The notes: generated by a model from the sequence alone, not told the origin. A DNA stretch of 64,000 nt from Litorivivens sp041624475 (GCF_041624475.1 NZ_JBFJUX010000013.1:1-64000), one strand, 5' to 3'. Numbered from the stretch's first letter, positions 50,082-58,822 are shown. Translations and numbers: made by a program.

Positions 50082-50911
50082 TGCCTTTATCTATCAACGT
50101 GCGCGCCACACTGCTGTCTGTCATTCTGCTGACAGTCATGCTCGGTCTGTGGGAAGCACTTAATCAGCCCCCGGAAGCCTCCGGGGAACTCTCCGAGTAT
50201 GAGCTGCTGATGGGCGGCGCGGAATCCGAAGCCCGGGTTCCGCCACCCTCGCAGGTCATTGCACACGCGATCAACGAACTGAGCGACCCTTTCTATGACG
50301 CAGGACCCAATGACAAGGGTATAGGCATACAACTCGCGTACTCTCTATACCGGGTGATGGCGGGCTATTTAAGCGCAGCGCTTATCGCGATCCCTCTTGG
50401 CTTTGTCATTGGCATGTCACCCATGTTTTACAAGGCGCTGAACCCTTACATACAGGTGCTACGACCGATCTCGCCGCTGGCATGGATGCCGCTTGCACTG
50501 TTCATCATCAAAGATTCGGAAAAGTCCGCTGTCTTTGTGATTTTCATCTGCTCTATCTGGCCCATGCTGATCAACACCGCCTTTGGTGTAGCCAACGTGC
50601 GCAATGACTGGATCCGCGTTGCACAGACCCACGAACTCGGGTCCTTGCGCACCGCTTTTCAGGTAATCCTGCCAGCCGCGGCACCCACTATTCTGACCGG
50701 CATGCGCATTTCCATCGGCATCGCCTGGCTGGTGATTGTCGCTGCCGAAATGCTCGTCGGTGGCACCGGTATCGGCTACTACGTGTGGAACGAGTGGAAC
50801 AATCTGGACCTTAACAGTGTGATCTTTTCCATCCTCATGATTGGGGTGGTGGGCATGATGCTGGATGTCGCGCTGGGCGCCGTAGCACGCTTGGTGCAGT
50901 ACGAGGAGTAA
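50081..50911 (+). CDS. ABC transporter permease (NrtB/CynB type)
   Basis: A 276-residue inner-membrane permease. It has one N-terminal helix (LLSVILLTVMLGLWEAL), a periplasmic segment, then five helices with the EAA loop ATHELGSL-like segment (VAQTHELGSLRTAFQVILPAAAPTILTGMRISIG) that docks with the ATPase. It moves the anion delivered by the binding protein. It starts on the last base of the preceding stop region and is followed 2 bp later by the ATPase gene. Confidence 0.92.
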   Translation: MPLSINVRATLLSVILLTVMLGLWEALNQPPEASGELSEYELLMGGAESEARVPPPSQVIAHAINELSDPFYDAGPNDKGIGIQLAYSLYRVMAGYLSAALIAIPLGFVIGMSPMFYKALNPYIQVLRPISPLAWMPLALFIIKDSEKSAVFVIFICSIWPMLINTAFGVANVRNDWIRVAQTHELGSLRTAFQVILPAAAPTILTGMRISIGIAWLVIVAAEMLVGGTGIGYYVWNEWNNLDLNSVIFSILMIGVVGMMLDVALGAVARLVQYEE

Positions 50912-50913
50912 TC

Positions 50914-51801
50914 ATGAACCAACGATTTATCAGTGTCGAAAAACTATCCAAGGCATTTCCTGCCAAGGATGGAGAGCTTGTCGTCTTTGACGACGTAAAC
51001 ATCAGCCTCGATAAGGGGGAGTTTGTCTGCATTATTGGCCACAGTGGCTGCGGAAAATCCACCATCCTCAATGTGCTCGCGGGGCTCGACAGCCCCAGCA
51101 GCGGCGGCGTCATCATGGATGGCAAAGAAGTGGCCGGCCCCAGTCTGGAACGGGGCGTGGTATTTCAAAACTACAGTCTGATGCCCTGGCTTACCACACT
51201 ACAAAACGTAAACTTCGGTGTGCGCGCTCGCTGGCCTGAGTGGAACAAGGAGCAGGTTAATGCCCACAGCCGAAAATTCCTCGAACTGGTGGGGCTGTCG
51301 CACTCACTGGACAAAAAACCGTCGCAGCTTTCCGGTGGTATGCGGCAACGGGTGAGCATCGCCCGCGCCTTTGCCACCAATCCGAAGTTGTTATTGCTGG
51401 ATGAACCATTTGGCGCGCTGGACGCCCTCACTCGCGGTGTCATCCAGGATGAGCTGCTCAAAATCTGGAGCGAAACCCACCAGACAGTTTTTATGATCAC
51501 CCATGATGTGGACGAGGCCATCTTGCTGTCCGACCGGATACTGCTGATGACCAATGGGCCCGGTGCGCGCGTTGCCGAGTCGGTGCGCATCAATCTGCCG
51601 CGGCCGCGCAATCGAGCCACCATCATCGATCATCCGGACTACTACAAAATCCGCAACCACCTGGTTAACTTCCTGGTATCTCGCTCCGGCGAACGTCCCG
51701 ACGACGGCACCAGAAACGTTGACCCCACCGAACCTAAAACCCCAGACACACCCGCATCACGCGAGGGTAGTGTTATTAGCTATGAGCGCGCTGCGCGCTA
51801 A
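50914..51801 (+). CDS. ABC transporter ATP-binding protein (NrtD/CynD type)
   Basis: A 295-residue ATPase. Walker A is GHSGCGKST, the signature is LSGGMRQRVSIARA, Walker B is LLLLDEPFGALD, with the switch His in FMITHDVDEA. A 50-residue polar tail (ERPDDGTRNVDPTEPKTPDTP) extends beyond the usual domain. It energises the anion importer. The cyanase start follows 13 bp after its stop. Confidence 0.95.
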   Translation: MNQRFISVEKLSKAFPAKDGELVVFDDVNISLDKGEFVCIIGHSGCGKSTILNVLAGLDSPSSGGVIMDGKEVAGPSLERGVVFQNYSLMPWLTTLQNVNFGVRARWPEWNKEQVNAHSRKFLELVGLSHSLDKKPSQLSGGMRQRVSIARAFATNPKLLLLDEPFGALDALTRGVIQDELLKIWSETHQTVFMITHDVDEAILLSDRILLMTNGPGARVAESVRINLPRPRNRATIIDHPDYYKIRNHLVNFLVSRSGERPDDGTRNVDPTEPKTPDTPASREGSVISYERAAR

Positions 51802-51814
51802 CCAAGGAGAAACT

Positions 51815-52255
51815 ATGGATAAAGTAACCATGACGGAAACCATCGTCGCCGCCAAACTCGCTAAAGGTGACAGCTGGGAAACGATCGGCAAGGCACTGGG
51901 CATGTCCCCGGTCTGGGTGACGTCTGCCTGCCTCGGGATGAATAGCGCACCGCCGGAAAAAGCAGCGGCCATTGCCGAATACCTCGGTCTCGGCCCTGAG
52001 GTTGTCACTGCACTGGAGGCTTTCCCCACCAAAATATGGGATCAGGCCGTACCGACAGACCCGTTGATTTACCGTCTCTATGAGGTCGTGGGTGTTTACG
52101 GTGAGACGCTGAAAGAAGTTATTCAGGAAAAATTTGGCGACGGCATTATGAGCGCAATCGATTTCTCCATGGAAGTCGACAAGATTGAAGACCCGAAAGG
52201 GGACCGTGTGCTGCTTACCTTGAACGGCAAATTTCTGCCCTACAAATCCTGGTAA
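51815..52255 (+). CDS. cynS: Cyanase (cyanate hydratase)
   Basis: A 146-residue enzyme. The start at 51815 (MDKVTMTET) has AAGGAGA 6 bp upstream; the reading frame is open far upstream inside the ATPase gene but that part is not coding. The N-terminal DNA-binding-like domain is followed by the active-site region: R87 and E90 in IYRLYEVVG and S113 in MSAIDFSME, with the same spacing as Arg96, Glu99 and Ser122 of E. coli CynS. It converts cyanate plus bicarbonate to ammonia and CO2 in a decamer. It is the last clear member of the sigma-54 operon and defines its likely role as cyanate nitrogen scavenging. Confidence 0.97.
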   Translation: MDKVTMTETIVAAKLAKGDSWETIGKALGMSPVWVTSACLGMNSAPPEKAAAIAEYLGLGPEVVTALEAFPTKIWDQAVPTDPLIYRLYEVVGVYGETLKEVIQEKFGDGIMSAIDFSMEVDKIEDPKGDRVLLTLNGKFLPYKSW

Positions 52256-52299
52256 ACCGTCGGCGCACTGGCGCCGAACTTATCCTAAAGGAGAACGCG

Positions 52300-52773
52300 A
52301 TGGCTGATGCAACCCGCCCGCCGCTGCCACCATTTGATTATGACAGCGCAGTCGACAAGGTTCGACGCGCGGAAGATGCGTGGAACAACAGGGATCCCGA
52401 GCGGGTTGCTCTTGCGTATTCGGCTGATTCACGGTGGCGGAATCGCACCGAATTCCTAAATGGTAGGGCGGAGATTGTCGCATTTCTGCAGCGCAAGTGG
52501 CAGCGCGAGCTCGAATACCGGCTTATCAAGGAGTTGTGGGCCTTTGGCGACAGTCACATTGCCGTGCGCTTTGCTTATGAATGGCGTAATGATGTCGGCA
52601 ACTGGTTCAGGGCATATGGCAATGAGAACTGGTCGTTTAACGAAGCAGGGCTGATGACGATTCGCCACGCCAGCATTAACGACCTGCCCATCCAAAACGA
52701 TCAGCGATTGTTTCACTGGCCAAGCGGGCCGCGACCGAAGGATCACCCCGGCCTGAGTCAGCTTGGACTTTAG
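52300..52773 (+). CDS. DUF1348/NTF2-like protein
   Basis: A 157-residue protein of the DUF1348 family: FDYDSAVDKVRRAEDAWNNRD, YSADSRWRNRTEFLNGRAEI, RELEYRLIKELWAFGD, YEWRNDVGNWFRAYGNENW and the C-terminal RLFHWPSGPRP. The fold is NTF2-like; function unknown. It follows cynS by 44 bp with an AAAGGAGA ribosome binding site and may be part of the same transcript. Confidence 0.88.
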   Translation: MADATRPPLPPFDYDSAVDKVRRAEDAWNNRDPERVALAYSADSRWRNRTEFLNGRAEIVAFLQRKWQRELEYRLIKELWAFGDSHIAVRFAYEWRNDVGNWFRAYGNENWSFNEAGLMTIRHASINDLPIQNDQRLFHWPSGPRPKDHPGLSQLGL

Positions 52774-52786
52774 TAAACCCGGGCTG

Positions 52787-53371
52787 TCAGCCTTGCCAGT
52801 CAAAGTCCATCTGCCGTGCCGTCTTTTCTGCCAGCGCGCGGCTGTGCAGGCGCTCTACCAGATGCAGGCTCATATCAATTCCCGCCGAAATCCCGGCCGA
52901 CGTAATCAGTGTGCCTTCGTCTAACCAGCGCACGTTTTCCTGCACTGGTATTTGCGGAAATTGCTGTCGGAAATCGGGAATATCTTCCCAGTGTGTCGTT
53001 ACACGCTTGCCAGCACAGACGCCCGCCTGGGCCAGCAGAAAGGCACCGGTACAGACCGAAGCGACGATTGATATCTGCCCAGCCTGAGTCGCAATCCACT
53101 CGATGACTGGCGTATTGGTCATTTCGTCGGTGTGTACGCCGCCAGCAACGATCAGCACATCCAGCGGTGGGTGGATGTCCATCGCATAATCCGACACCAC
53201 CCGATAGCCCGCTCGGGCTACAATCTGCCCACCGGACTGGCTGATGAGGCTGACCGCAAAGGGATCATCGTCAGGACAAACCCGCGAGGCGGTACTAAAT
53301 ACTTCAAAGGGCCCGGAGAAATCCAAAACCTCGGCCATTGGGTAAATATAGATTCCAATGTGTCTGGTCAT
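52787..53371 (-). CDS. DJ-1/PfpI family protein (GlxA/isonitrile hydratase-like)
   Basis: A 194-residue single-domain protein. It starts MTRHIGIYIYPMAEVLDFSGPFEVF; the nucleophile elbow is VASVCTGAFLLAQAG with the conserved Cys; THWEDIPDFRQQFP and TSAGISAGIDMSLHLVERL match the class I amidotransferase-like domain of GlxA-type regulators and isonitrile hydratases. It lacks the AraC helix-turn-helix domain, so an enzyme (isonitrile hydratase or glyoxalase-like) is more likely than a regulator. It faces the DUF1348 gene tail to tail. Confidence 0.87.
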   Translation of the reverse strand: MTRHIGIYIYPMAEVLDFSGPFEVFSTASRVCPDDDPFAVSLISQSGGQIVARAGYRVVSDYAMDIHPPLDVLIVAGGVHTDEMTNTPVIEWIATQAGQISIVASVCTGAFLLAQAGVCAGKRVTTHWEDIPDFRQQFPQIPVQENVRWLDEGTLITSAGISAGIDMSLHLVERLHSRALAEKTARQMDFDWQG

Positions 53372-53413
53372 TGCACCGCCTCCCCTATGCCCCACTATCC
53401 GGCCAGATCGCTG

Positions 53414-54355
53414 TCAGCCAAAACTCTGCCGGAGTTGCTCCAGAATCCGGGCGGTGGCTAGCCCGTCGGCAAAGGACGGTCTTAGCGACTCACCGCTTTG
53501 CACTGCATCTTTTACCTTGGCAAGCCACGCCGCTTGCGCGCCCATAAACTGGTTTTGCTCGCCACTGATGGTGAGGGTTTCCGCTTCCTGATCCGGCTTT
53601 TTCAGCACCAGCGTTTCGTCGTTGTAGAGTTCGATAACACCTTCGCTGCCAATCAAGACCGTAACGGGGGCGAGATAAACCGGCGCTACCGCGCTGATAT
53701 CGACCGTCGCGGTAAAACCGTTTTCCAGCGTTAGCTGGAAACTGACCGCATCTTCTGCGGTGCAGGTTTGAAGCTGCCCGTCGCGATCCTTGCGCTGTGA
53801 CTGACTGATCGAGCTCACTCCACCACACTGAATCACCCGGCTGTCGCTCAGCCAGAGAATATTGTCGATCAGGTGGGAGCCATAGGCGCCCAGCCAACCG
53901 CCGCCGAGTGAGGCGTTGAACAACCAGCCGTAGGGTCTGTCACGCAATAAGGGCGTAAAGGACTGCCAGCTCCCGTGCTGCAGGCGGCCGATAGCGCCGC
54001 TGTCGACCAGCTCTTTGACTTTCAGGTTGGAACTTCGGCAACGAAATTCAAAGTTCAGAAAGTTAGGTGTGCCTTTTTCCCGTGCCGCGTCATACATCTC
54101 GCGCGCATCACCAGTCGAAACGCCAAACGGTTTGTCGCACAACACGGCGCAGCCCTGCTCCAGCGCAAACAGTACATGCTCCCGGTGCATAAAGGGCGGT
54201 GAATGCACGGATACCAGATCCACGCCTGCACGACAGCCTTTTCGCAACGCTTCGTCGTCGCGGGGCGATACCACCGTCACCTCACAACCCAGACGTTGGT
54301 ACCCGGGTGCCACGACGGTTTCGCCAAAGCCAGTGCCTATCACTACAACTTTCAT
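53414..54355 (-). CDS. Gfo/Idh/MocA family oxidoreductase
   Basis: A 313-residue NAD(P)-binding oxidoreductase, shorter than the paralogue at 2535-3725. The Rossmann motif is VVIGTGFGETVVAPGY, the family EKP motif reads CDKPFGVSTGDA, and GAYGSHLIDNILWLS carries the catalytic-region His. Substrate unknown. It is upstream of the DJ-1-like gene on the same strand (42 bp gap). Confidence 0.88.
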   Translation of the reverse strand: MKVVVIGTGFGETVVAPGYQRLGCEVTVVSPRDDEALRKGCRAGVDLVSVHSPPFMHREHVLFALEQGCAVLCDKPFGVSTGDAREMYDAAREKGTPNFLNFEFRCRSSNLKVKELVDSGAIGRLQHGSWQSFTPLLRDRPYGWLFNASLGGGWLGAYGSHLIDNILWLSDSRVIQCGGVSSISQSQRKDRDGQLQTCTAEDAVSFQLTLENGFTATVDISAVAPVYLAPVTVLIGSEGVIELYNDETLVLKKPDQEAETLTISGEQNQFMGAQAAWLAKVKDAVQSGESLRPSFADGLATARILEQLRQSFG

Positions 54356-54388
54356 CGCAATACCCCAAAAATGATTTCCGCAAATAGC

Positions 54389-54721
54389 TCAGCCATTGGC
54401 CAGCAGCATTTCAACCTCAGCCACAGACGCAGGCCGCACCACTCTCGCCACTTCCTCGCCGTCGCGCAGCAGGATCAGCGTCGGCCACAGCTTTACCTTG
54501 TAGGCTCTTCCCAATCGCTTTCCCTTGCCGTCGAAGATCCTGGCGTGGGGCAGAGACTTCTTTGACAGCGCCTGTTCAACCAGTGGCTCGGCGCCCTGGC
54601 AATGCCCGCACCAGGGTGCACCGAACTCGAGCAAGGCCAGCCCGCTTAAACCTTCCACCTCCGCCGGTGTCGGCGCGTCTTCGTGGTAGGTCGGGTTAAA
54701 GCCTTGCGTCAGCCAGCCCAT
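54389..54721 (-). CDS. Thioredoxin-like protein
   Basis: A 110-residue thioredoxin-fold protein with the active site WCGHC (GAPWCGHCQGAEPLVEQAL) and the cis-Pro region LWPTLILLRDGEEVARVV. No signal peptide, so cytoplasmic. It probably reduces disulfides or detects redox state. It sits between the Gfo/Idh and MAPEG genes on the same strand. Confidence 0.9.
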   Translation of the reverse strand: MGWLTQGFNPTYHEDAPTPAEVEGLSGLALLEFGAPWCGHCQGAEPLVEQALSKKSLPHARIFDGKGKRLGRAYKVKLWPTLILLRDGEEVARVVRPASVAEVEMLLANG

Positions 54722-54739
54722 GTTTTCTCCAAATAAGCG

Positions 54740-55168
54740 TTAAAGAAACAGCTTTGTCGCGTTATAGGTCAGGGCGATAAGCGGCAGGGTCGACAGGGTG
54801 AATACCAGAAACCGAACTTCGATTTTGTTGACCAGCACCTGTATCAGGCTGTGCAGCACACGCAAACCGACATAGGCCCAGGCCAATGTGGCATTAACTC
54901 CATCGCCAGCACCCAACACGGCCAGCGTGATGGCAATGGCGTAAAACAGGGTAGGCTGCTCCATCAGATGATTGTAGTTATCTGCCTTCCAGCGCACTCT
55001 GGGCGGCAGCAGCGCCATCTGCTGACCATTCGGTGCGTTCGGATCAAGTTCCAGATTGGCCTTGGCAATGGCCGGAATACGCGTTGCGTACATCCACAGC
55101 CACATCACCAACGACCAGGCTACCAGCGCGACGACAGCGCCAAGAATTGGGCTTTGCTCAACCATCAT
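54740..55168 (-). CDS. MAPEG family membrane protein
   Basis: A 142-residue protein with four hydrophobic helices (first LGAVVALVAWSLVMWLWMYATRI) and the family segment NYNHLMEQPTLFYAIAITLA. MAPEG proteins include membrane glutathione transferases; bacterial members of this type are uncharacterised. The pairing with a thioredoxin-like gene 18 bp downstream hints at redox or glutathione chemistry. Confidence 0.87.
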   Translation of the reverse strand: MMVEQSPILGAVVALVAWSLVMWLWMYATRIPAIAKANLELDPNAPNGQQMALLPPRVRWKADNYNHLMEQPTLFYAIAITLAVLGAGDGVNATLAWAYVGLRVLHSLIQVLVNKIEVRFLVFTLSTLPLIALTYNATKLFL

Positions 55169-55329
55169 TATTCCCTCTTTTTGGTTATGGTTTATCGATT
55201 ACCACGAAGCATCCATCCTCGCTGTTCACTCCGGCCAAGGCAAGCGTCAGCGCGCAATCTTGTCATTCGCTGGCAAAGCCGACTGCCAACCGGGATAATA
55301 GCGCCCACATTTTCCTGCCGTGATACCCC

Positions 55330-56517
55330 ATGACCCTGCCAGCACTCCGCCTGAACAAAAACGAAGAACGCCGCCTGCGCGGTGGTCATCTGTGGATTTA
55401 CAGCAATGAAGTCGACACCAAGGCCACCCCGCTCAAGAGTTTCGAAGCCGGACAGCAGGTCATTGTAGAAGCGGCCAACGGCAAAGCGCTTGGGACCGCT
55501 TACGTCAACCCCAACTCCCTGATCTGCGCCCGGTTGCTCGACACCAGCACCACCGCCTTTGGCCAGAAACAGATCAAACAGCGCATCAAACAGGCGCTCG
55601 AGCTTCGCGAACAGCTCTTTCCAGATCCTTGCTACCGGCTGATCTACGGCGAAAGCGACTTGCTGCCGGGGCTGGTCGTGGACCGCTTTGGCGATCACCT
55701 GTCCGTGCAATTCAATACAGCCGGTATGGAGGCGCTGCGCGAACCGGTGCTGGAAGCCCTGCAGAAAGTACTGCAACCAAAATCCATACTGCTGCGCAAC
55801 GACGCCGGCGTGCGCAAGCTGGAGGGCTTGCCAGAGATAGTGGAATGCGTTCACGGCGAGTCGCCCGACGATGTCGAGCTAATTGAAAATGGCGTGCGGT
55901 TTATGGCTCCGCTTGCCTCCGGCCAGAAAACCGGCTGGTTTTACGATCAGCGCCCCAATCGCGCCTGGCTGCGCGAACTGGTGCCGGGCAAGCGCGTGCT
56001 GGATGTGTTCAGTTATGTGGGCAGTTTCGGGGTGCAGGCCGCCGCCTTTGGTGCCAGCGAAGTCTGGTGCAACGATGCCTCGGAATTCGCCCTCGACAAA
56101 GTCCATGAAAACGCCGCGCTGAACGGCGTCGGCGACAAACTGAACACCTTGCAGGGCGATGCCTTCGACGCGCTGCGTCAGCTCAAAGACGATGGCGAGC
56201 GCTTTGACGTGATCATTGTCGACCCGCCTGCCTTTATCAAACGCAAGAAAGACCTGAAAGAAGGCACCCTCGCCTATCGCCGCATCAACGAACTGGCCAT
56301 GCGCCTGCTCAACTACGGTGGCTACCTGATTTCCGGCTCCTGCTCCATGCATATGCCGCGAGAGGAAATGCTCGACATTGTGCGCGCCGCCTCACGCCAT
56401 ATCGATCGCAACGCACAGGTGTTGATGGAGGGTATGCAGGGGGCTGATCACCCTGTGCACCCGGCGATTCCGGAAACGCGTTATCTGAAAGCGGTATTGA
56501 GTCGCATTTCCCGCTGA
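55330..56517 (+). CDS. rlmI: 23S rRNA (cytosine-C5) methyltransferase RlmI-like
   Basis: A 395-residue enzyme, the same length as E. coli RlmI. The N-terminal PUA domain starts LRLNKNEERRLRGGHLWIYSNEV; then an EEHEA-like linker; the methyltransferase has VLDVFSYVGSFGVQAAAFGA (AdoMet binding) and the catalytic-type VDPPAFIKRKKD and SGSCSMHM. It methylates C1962 of 23S rRNA in E. coli. Monocistronic, facing a LysR gene tail to tail. Confidence 0.94.
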   Translation: MTLPALRLNKNEERRLRGGHLWIYSNEVDTKATPLKSFEAGQQVIVEAANGKALGTAYVNPNSLICARLLDTSTTAFGQKQIKQRIKQALELREQLFPDPCYRLIYGESDLLPGLVVDRFGDHLSVQFNTAGMEALREPVLEALQKVLQPKSILLRNDAGVRKLEGLPEIVECVHGESPDDVELIENGVRFMAPLASGQKTGWFYDQRPNRAWLRELVPGKRVLDVFSYVGSFGVQAAAFGASEVWCNDASEFALDKVHENAALNGVGDKLNTLQGDAFDALRQLKDDGERFDVIIVDPPAFIKRKKDLKEGTLAYRRINELAMRLLNYGGYLISGSCSMHMPREEMLDIVRAASRHIDRNAQVLMEGMQGADHPVHPAIPETRYLKAVLSRISR

Positions 56518-56538
56518 ACCACGGCATCTGCCGGTACG

Positions 56539-57507
56539 TCAGCGGAGTCTTTTGGTCGCAATCAGGCCGGTTCGTTTGAATTCCCCCTCTATCAGGCGGC
56601 GCCCCTCGTCGTGAACGTACTGCAGAAAGCGATCGGCGATGGGCGACAGAGACTTACTTTTTGGCCAGACCATATGCCATGAGGTGGTGATCGGCAGTTT
56701 GTCGACGCGCAACTCCACCAGACCGGCATTGCCGCCAAAGGTCAGGGTGTGAGCCGAGAGTATTGAAATACCCAGCCCCGACATCACCGCGTGCTTGATC
56801 GCCTCGTTGCTTTCGATGGTCATTCTAACGTTCAGCTTCAAGTTCTGCTTTTTCAGGAACTGTTCTATCGCGAAGCGAGTGCCCGAGCCCGGTTCGCGCA
56901 TCAAAAATGGTTCCTTTGCCAACTGTGCCAAAGACACCCGGCGCTTGCCCGCCAGTGGATGCGACTCCGGTGCAATCACTACCAGGGGGTTCACCAGAAA
57001 CTCCGTCGAGACGGTGTCGATATCTTCAGGCGGATGACTGAACACGTAAAAGTCTTCATCACCTCTTTCCAGACGATCAATAATCTGCTGGCGGTTACCC
57101 ACGTTCAACTGAATATCGATGCCGGGATATCGCTCGCAGAATGGCCCCAGCATGTGAGGGATAAAATACTTCGAGGTGGTGACTACCGAAAGCTTGAGCG
57201 CACCCGAGCGCAATCCACGCAAATCAGCCAATCGCATTTCCAAACCGCTTAATTCACTGAAGACGCGCGTGGCCGACTGAGCAATCTCACGGCCGAAATC
57301 TGAAAAAACCAGCTTGCGTCCCATCATCTGATAAAGGGGCATACCGACAGCCTCCCCAAGCTTTTTGAGCTGTATGGATACCGTAGGCTGAGTGAGATGC
57401 AGCGCTTCGGAGGCCGCTTTGATACTCCCCAGGCGGTAAACGGTCGCGAGTATTTCCAACTGCCGGAGCGTGGCGGCGCGGGACAGGTTTCGCACAAGAT
57501 TCTGCAT
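56539..57507 (-). CDS. LysR regulator, CbbR-like
   Basis: A 322-residue LysR regulator. The helix-turn-helix is LGSIKAASEALHLTQPTVSIQLKKLGEAVG, and the effector domain includes ERYPGIDIQLNVGNRQQIIDRL and MREPGSGTRFAIEQFL, both typical of CbbR-type regulators of CO2 fixation and inorganic-carbon genes. It is divergent from the small membrane gene and sbtA, with several TATCT/AGATA half-sites in between, so it probably controls bicarbonate uptake. No RuBisCO gene is present in the window. Confidence 0.92.
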   Translation of the reverse strand: MQNLVRNLSRAATLRQLEILATVYRLGSIKAASEALHLTQPTVSIQLKKLGEAVGMPLYQMMGRKLVFSDFGREIAQSATRVFSELSGLEMRLADLRGLRSGALKLSVVTTSKYFIPHMLGPFCERYPGIDIQLNVGNRQQIIDRLERGDEDFYVFSHPPEDIDTVSTEFLVNPLVVIAPESHPLAGKRRVSLAQLAKEPFLMREPGSGTRFAIEQFLKKQNLKLNVRMTIESNEAIKHAVMSGLGISILSAHTLTFGGNAGLVELRVDKLPITTSWHMVWPKSKSLSPIADRFLQYVHDEGRRLIEGEFKRTGLIATKRLR

Positions 57508-57549
57508 GGCAAGCTGTTTCCGAGAGAAACTCCAGATTAGATTAATTTC

Positions 57550-57584
57550 TATCTTATAGATAGCTATTATCTATTTTTATCTAT
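57550..57584. promoter_or_regulatory. LysR operator cluster (TATCT/AGATA half-sites)
   Basis: Inverted TATCT-TAT-AGATA (57550-57562), inverted ATAGATA-N5-TATCTAT (57556-57574) and another TATCTAT (57578-57584), all within 35 bp between the divergent LysR and sbtA-operon genes. The arrangement suits recognition and activation sites of a LysR tetramer. Confidence 0.65.
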
Positions 57585-57632
57585 CATGGATTTACAGCAG
57601 GATAGCGCGCATCAACTTGAGGAGAACCCACC

Positions 57633-57869
57633 ATGCGCGCTCATATCAACAGCCCAGCCATACGGCAACTGGCCTTCGGTCTTTGCGTGGGGGGAGCTAT
57701 GCTATTACTCGGCCTCTGGCTGAATACAGTCGGCCAGGCCGGGGTCGCCACAGCAGTGGTCGGCAGCGGGTTGCTCGCCATAAATACCCTCCAGTATCTG
57801 CATCAGTCGGGGCGTATCTACCGAACCGCAATTATCACTGACAGCACCCTGAAAGGCGGCACACGATGA
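57633..57869 (+). CDS. Small two-helix membrane protein upstream of sbtA
   Basis: A 78-residue protein with two hydrophobic helices (LAFGLCVGGAMLLLGLWLNTV and ATAVVGSGLLAINTLQYL), a GAGGAG ribosome binding site and an ATGA overlap with sbtA, so it is a real, translationally coupled gene. I do not recognise the family. It may be an accessory subunit of the bicarbonate transporter, replacing the soluble SbtB found in cyanobacteria, but this is inference. Confidence 0.75.
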   Translation: MRAHINSPAIRQLAFGLCVGGAMLLLGLWLNTVGQAGVATAVVGSGLLAINTLQYLHQSGRIYRTAIITDSTLKGGTR

Positions 57870-58795
57870 CAATCGACATTGTCGTCGCCTTTTTCCTGCT
57901 GGGGGTTGCCGCCCGCCTGTTGCAATCCCCCTTCACGATTCCTGAGTCACTCTACAAAAGCCTGACGATTATTCTGATGCTGGCCATCGGCCTAAAAGGC
58001 GGCATGGCCTTATCGAAACACGCTTCCGGCAACATTTTTTCCCAGTCGCTGTGGGTAGTGAGTCTCGGTCTCATACTGCCGCTTATAGCCTTCGTGCTCG
58101 CTTTTTTCATCGGTCACCTCAAACGCATCGACGCCGCCTCACTGGCGGCCCACTATGGTTCGGTCAGCGTTGGTACCTATGCGGTGGCTGTTGCGGTTCT
58201 TGAAAATCGTCAGATTGACTATGAGGCCTACTTCCCGCTGTTTGTGGTGCTGCTGGAAATGCCGGCCATTGCCGTCGGGCTGGCGCTGGCAAAGAAACAG
58301 ACCGGCACCGCGAATCGCAGCCAAGTACTGCACGAGATCTTCCTCAATCAAGGCATGGTGCTCATGACCGGCGGCCTGCTGATCGGTTACCTGTGTGCCG
58401 AGCAGATGGGGCGCATCACACCGCTGTTTATCGATCTGTTCCCGGGGATACTGGCACTGTTCCTGCTGGAAATGGGCATGGTTGCCGCAGACCGCTTACG
58501 CGCATTGAAGGACAGCATCAGCTTCCTGATCACTTTCGCAATCGCCATGCCACTGGTCGGCGCGCTTTTTGGAGCGACTATCAGCCTGATCATCGCCCTG
58601 TCTCACGGCGGCATCGTGCTGCTGGCGGTGCTGGGCGCCAGCGCCTCATATATAGCGGTGCCGGCCGCCATGCGCGCAGCCCTGCCGGATGCGGATCACG
58701 GCCTGTCGATCACCGCGTCTCTGGGCGTGACTTTCCCCTTCAATGTCATCGTCGGCATTCCCCTCTACATTACCCTGGTGGACATGTACCTGTAG
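57866..58795 (+). CDS. sbtA: SbtA-type sodium-dependent bicarbonate transporter
   Basis: A 309-residue, ten-helix protein of the SbtA/DUF897 family. Typical segments are LLGVAARLLQSPFTIPESLYKSLTIILMLAIGLKGG, AAHYGSVSVGTYAVAV, and GASASYIAVPAAMRAALPDADHGLSITASLGVTFPFNVIVGIPLY. In cyanobacteria it imports HCO3- with Na+. In this presumed heterotroph it could supply bicarbonate for carboxylases or for cyanase. Controlled, by position, by the CbbR-like regulator. Confidence 0.92.
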   Translation: MTIDIVVAFFLLGVAARLLQSPFTIPESLYKSLTIILMLAIGLKGGMALSKHASGNIFSQSLWVVSLGLILPLIAFVLAFFIGHLKRIDAASLAAHYGSVSVGTYAVAVAVLENRQIDYEAYFPLFVVLLEMPAIAVGLALAKKQTGTANRSQVLHEIFLNQGMVLMTGGLLIGYLCAEQMGRITPLFIDLFPGILALFLLEMGMVAADRLRALKDSISFLITFAIAMPLVGALFGATISLIIALSHGGIVLLAVLGASASYIAVPAAMRAALPDADHGLSITASLGVTFPFNVIVGIPLYITLVDMYL

Positions 58796-58822
58796 TAAAC
58801 ACGACATCTTCCGGTCTGACTG

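Noticed and set aside
51554..51814. An upstream extension of the cyanase reading frame inside the ABC ATPase gene.
   Set aside because: The sequence before MDKVTMTET is low-complexity out-of-frame translation of the ATPase, and the true start has a strong AAGGAGA site.
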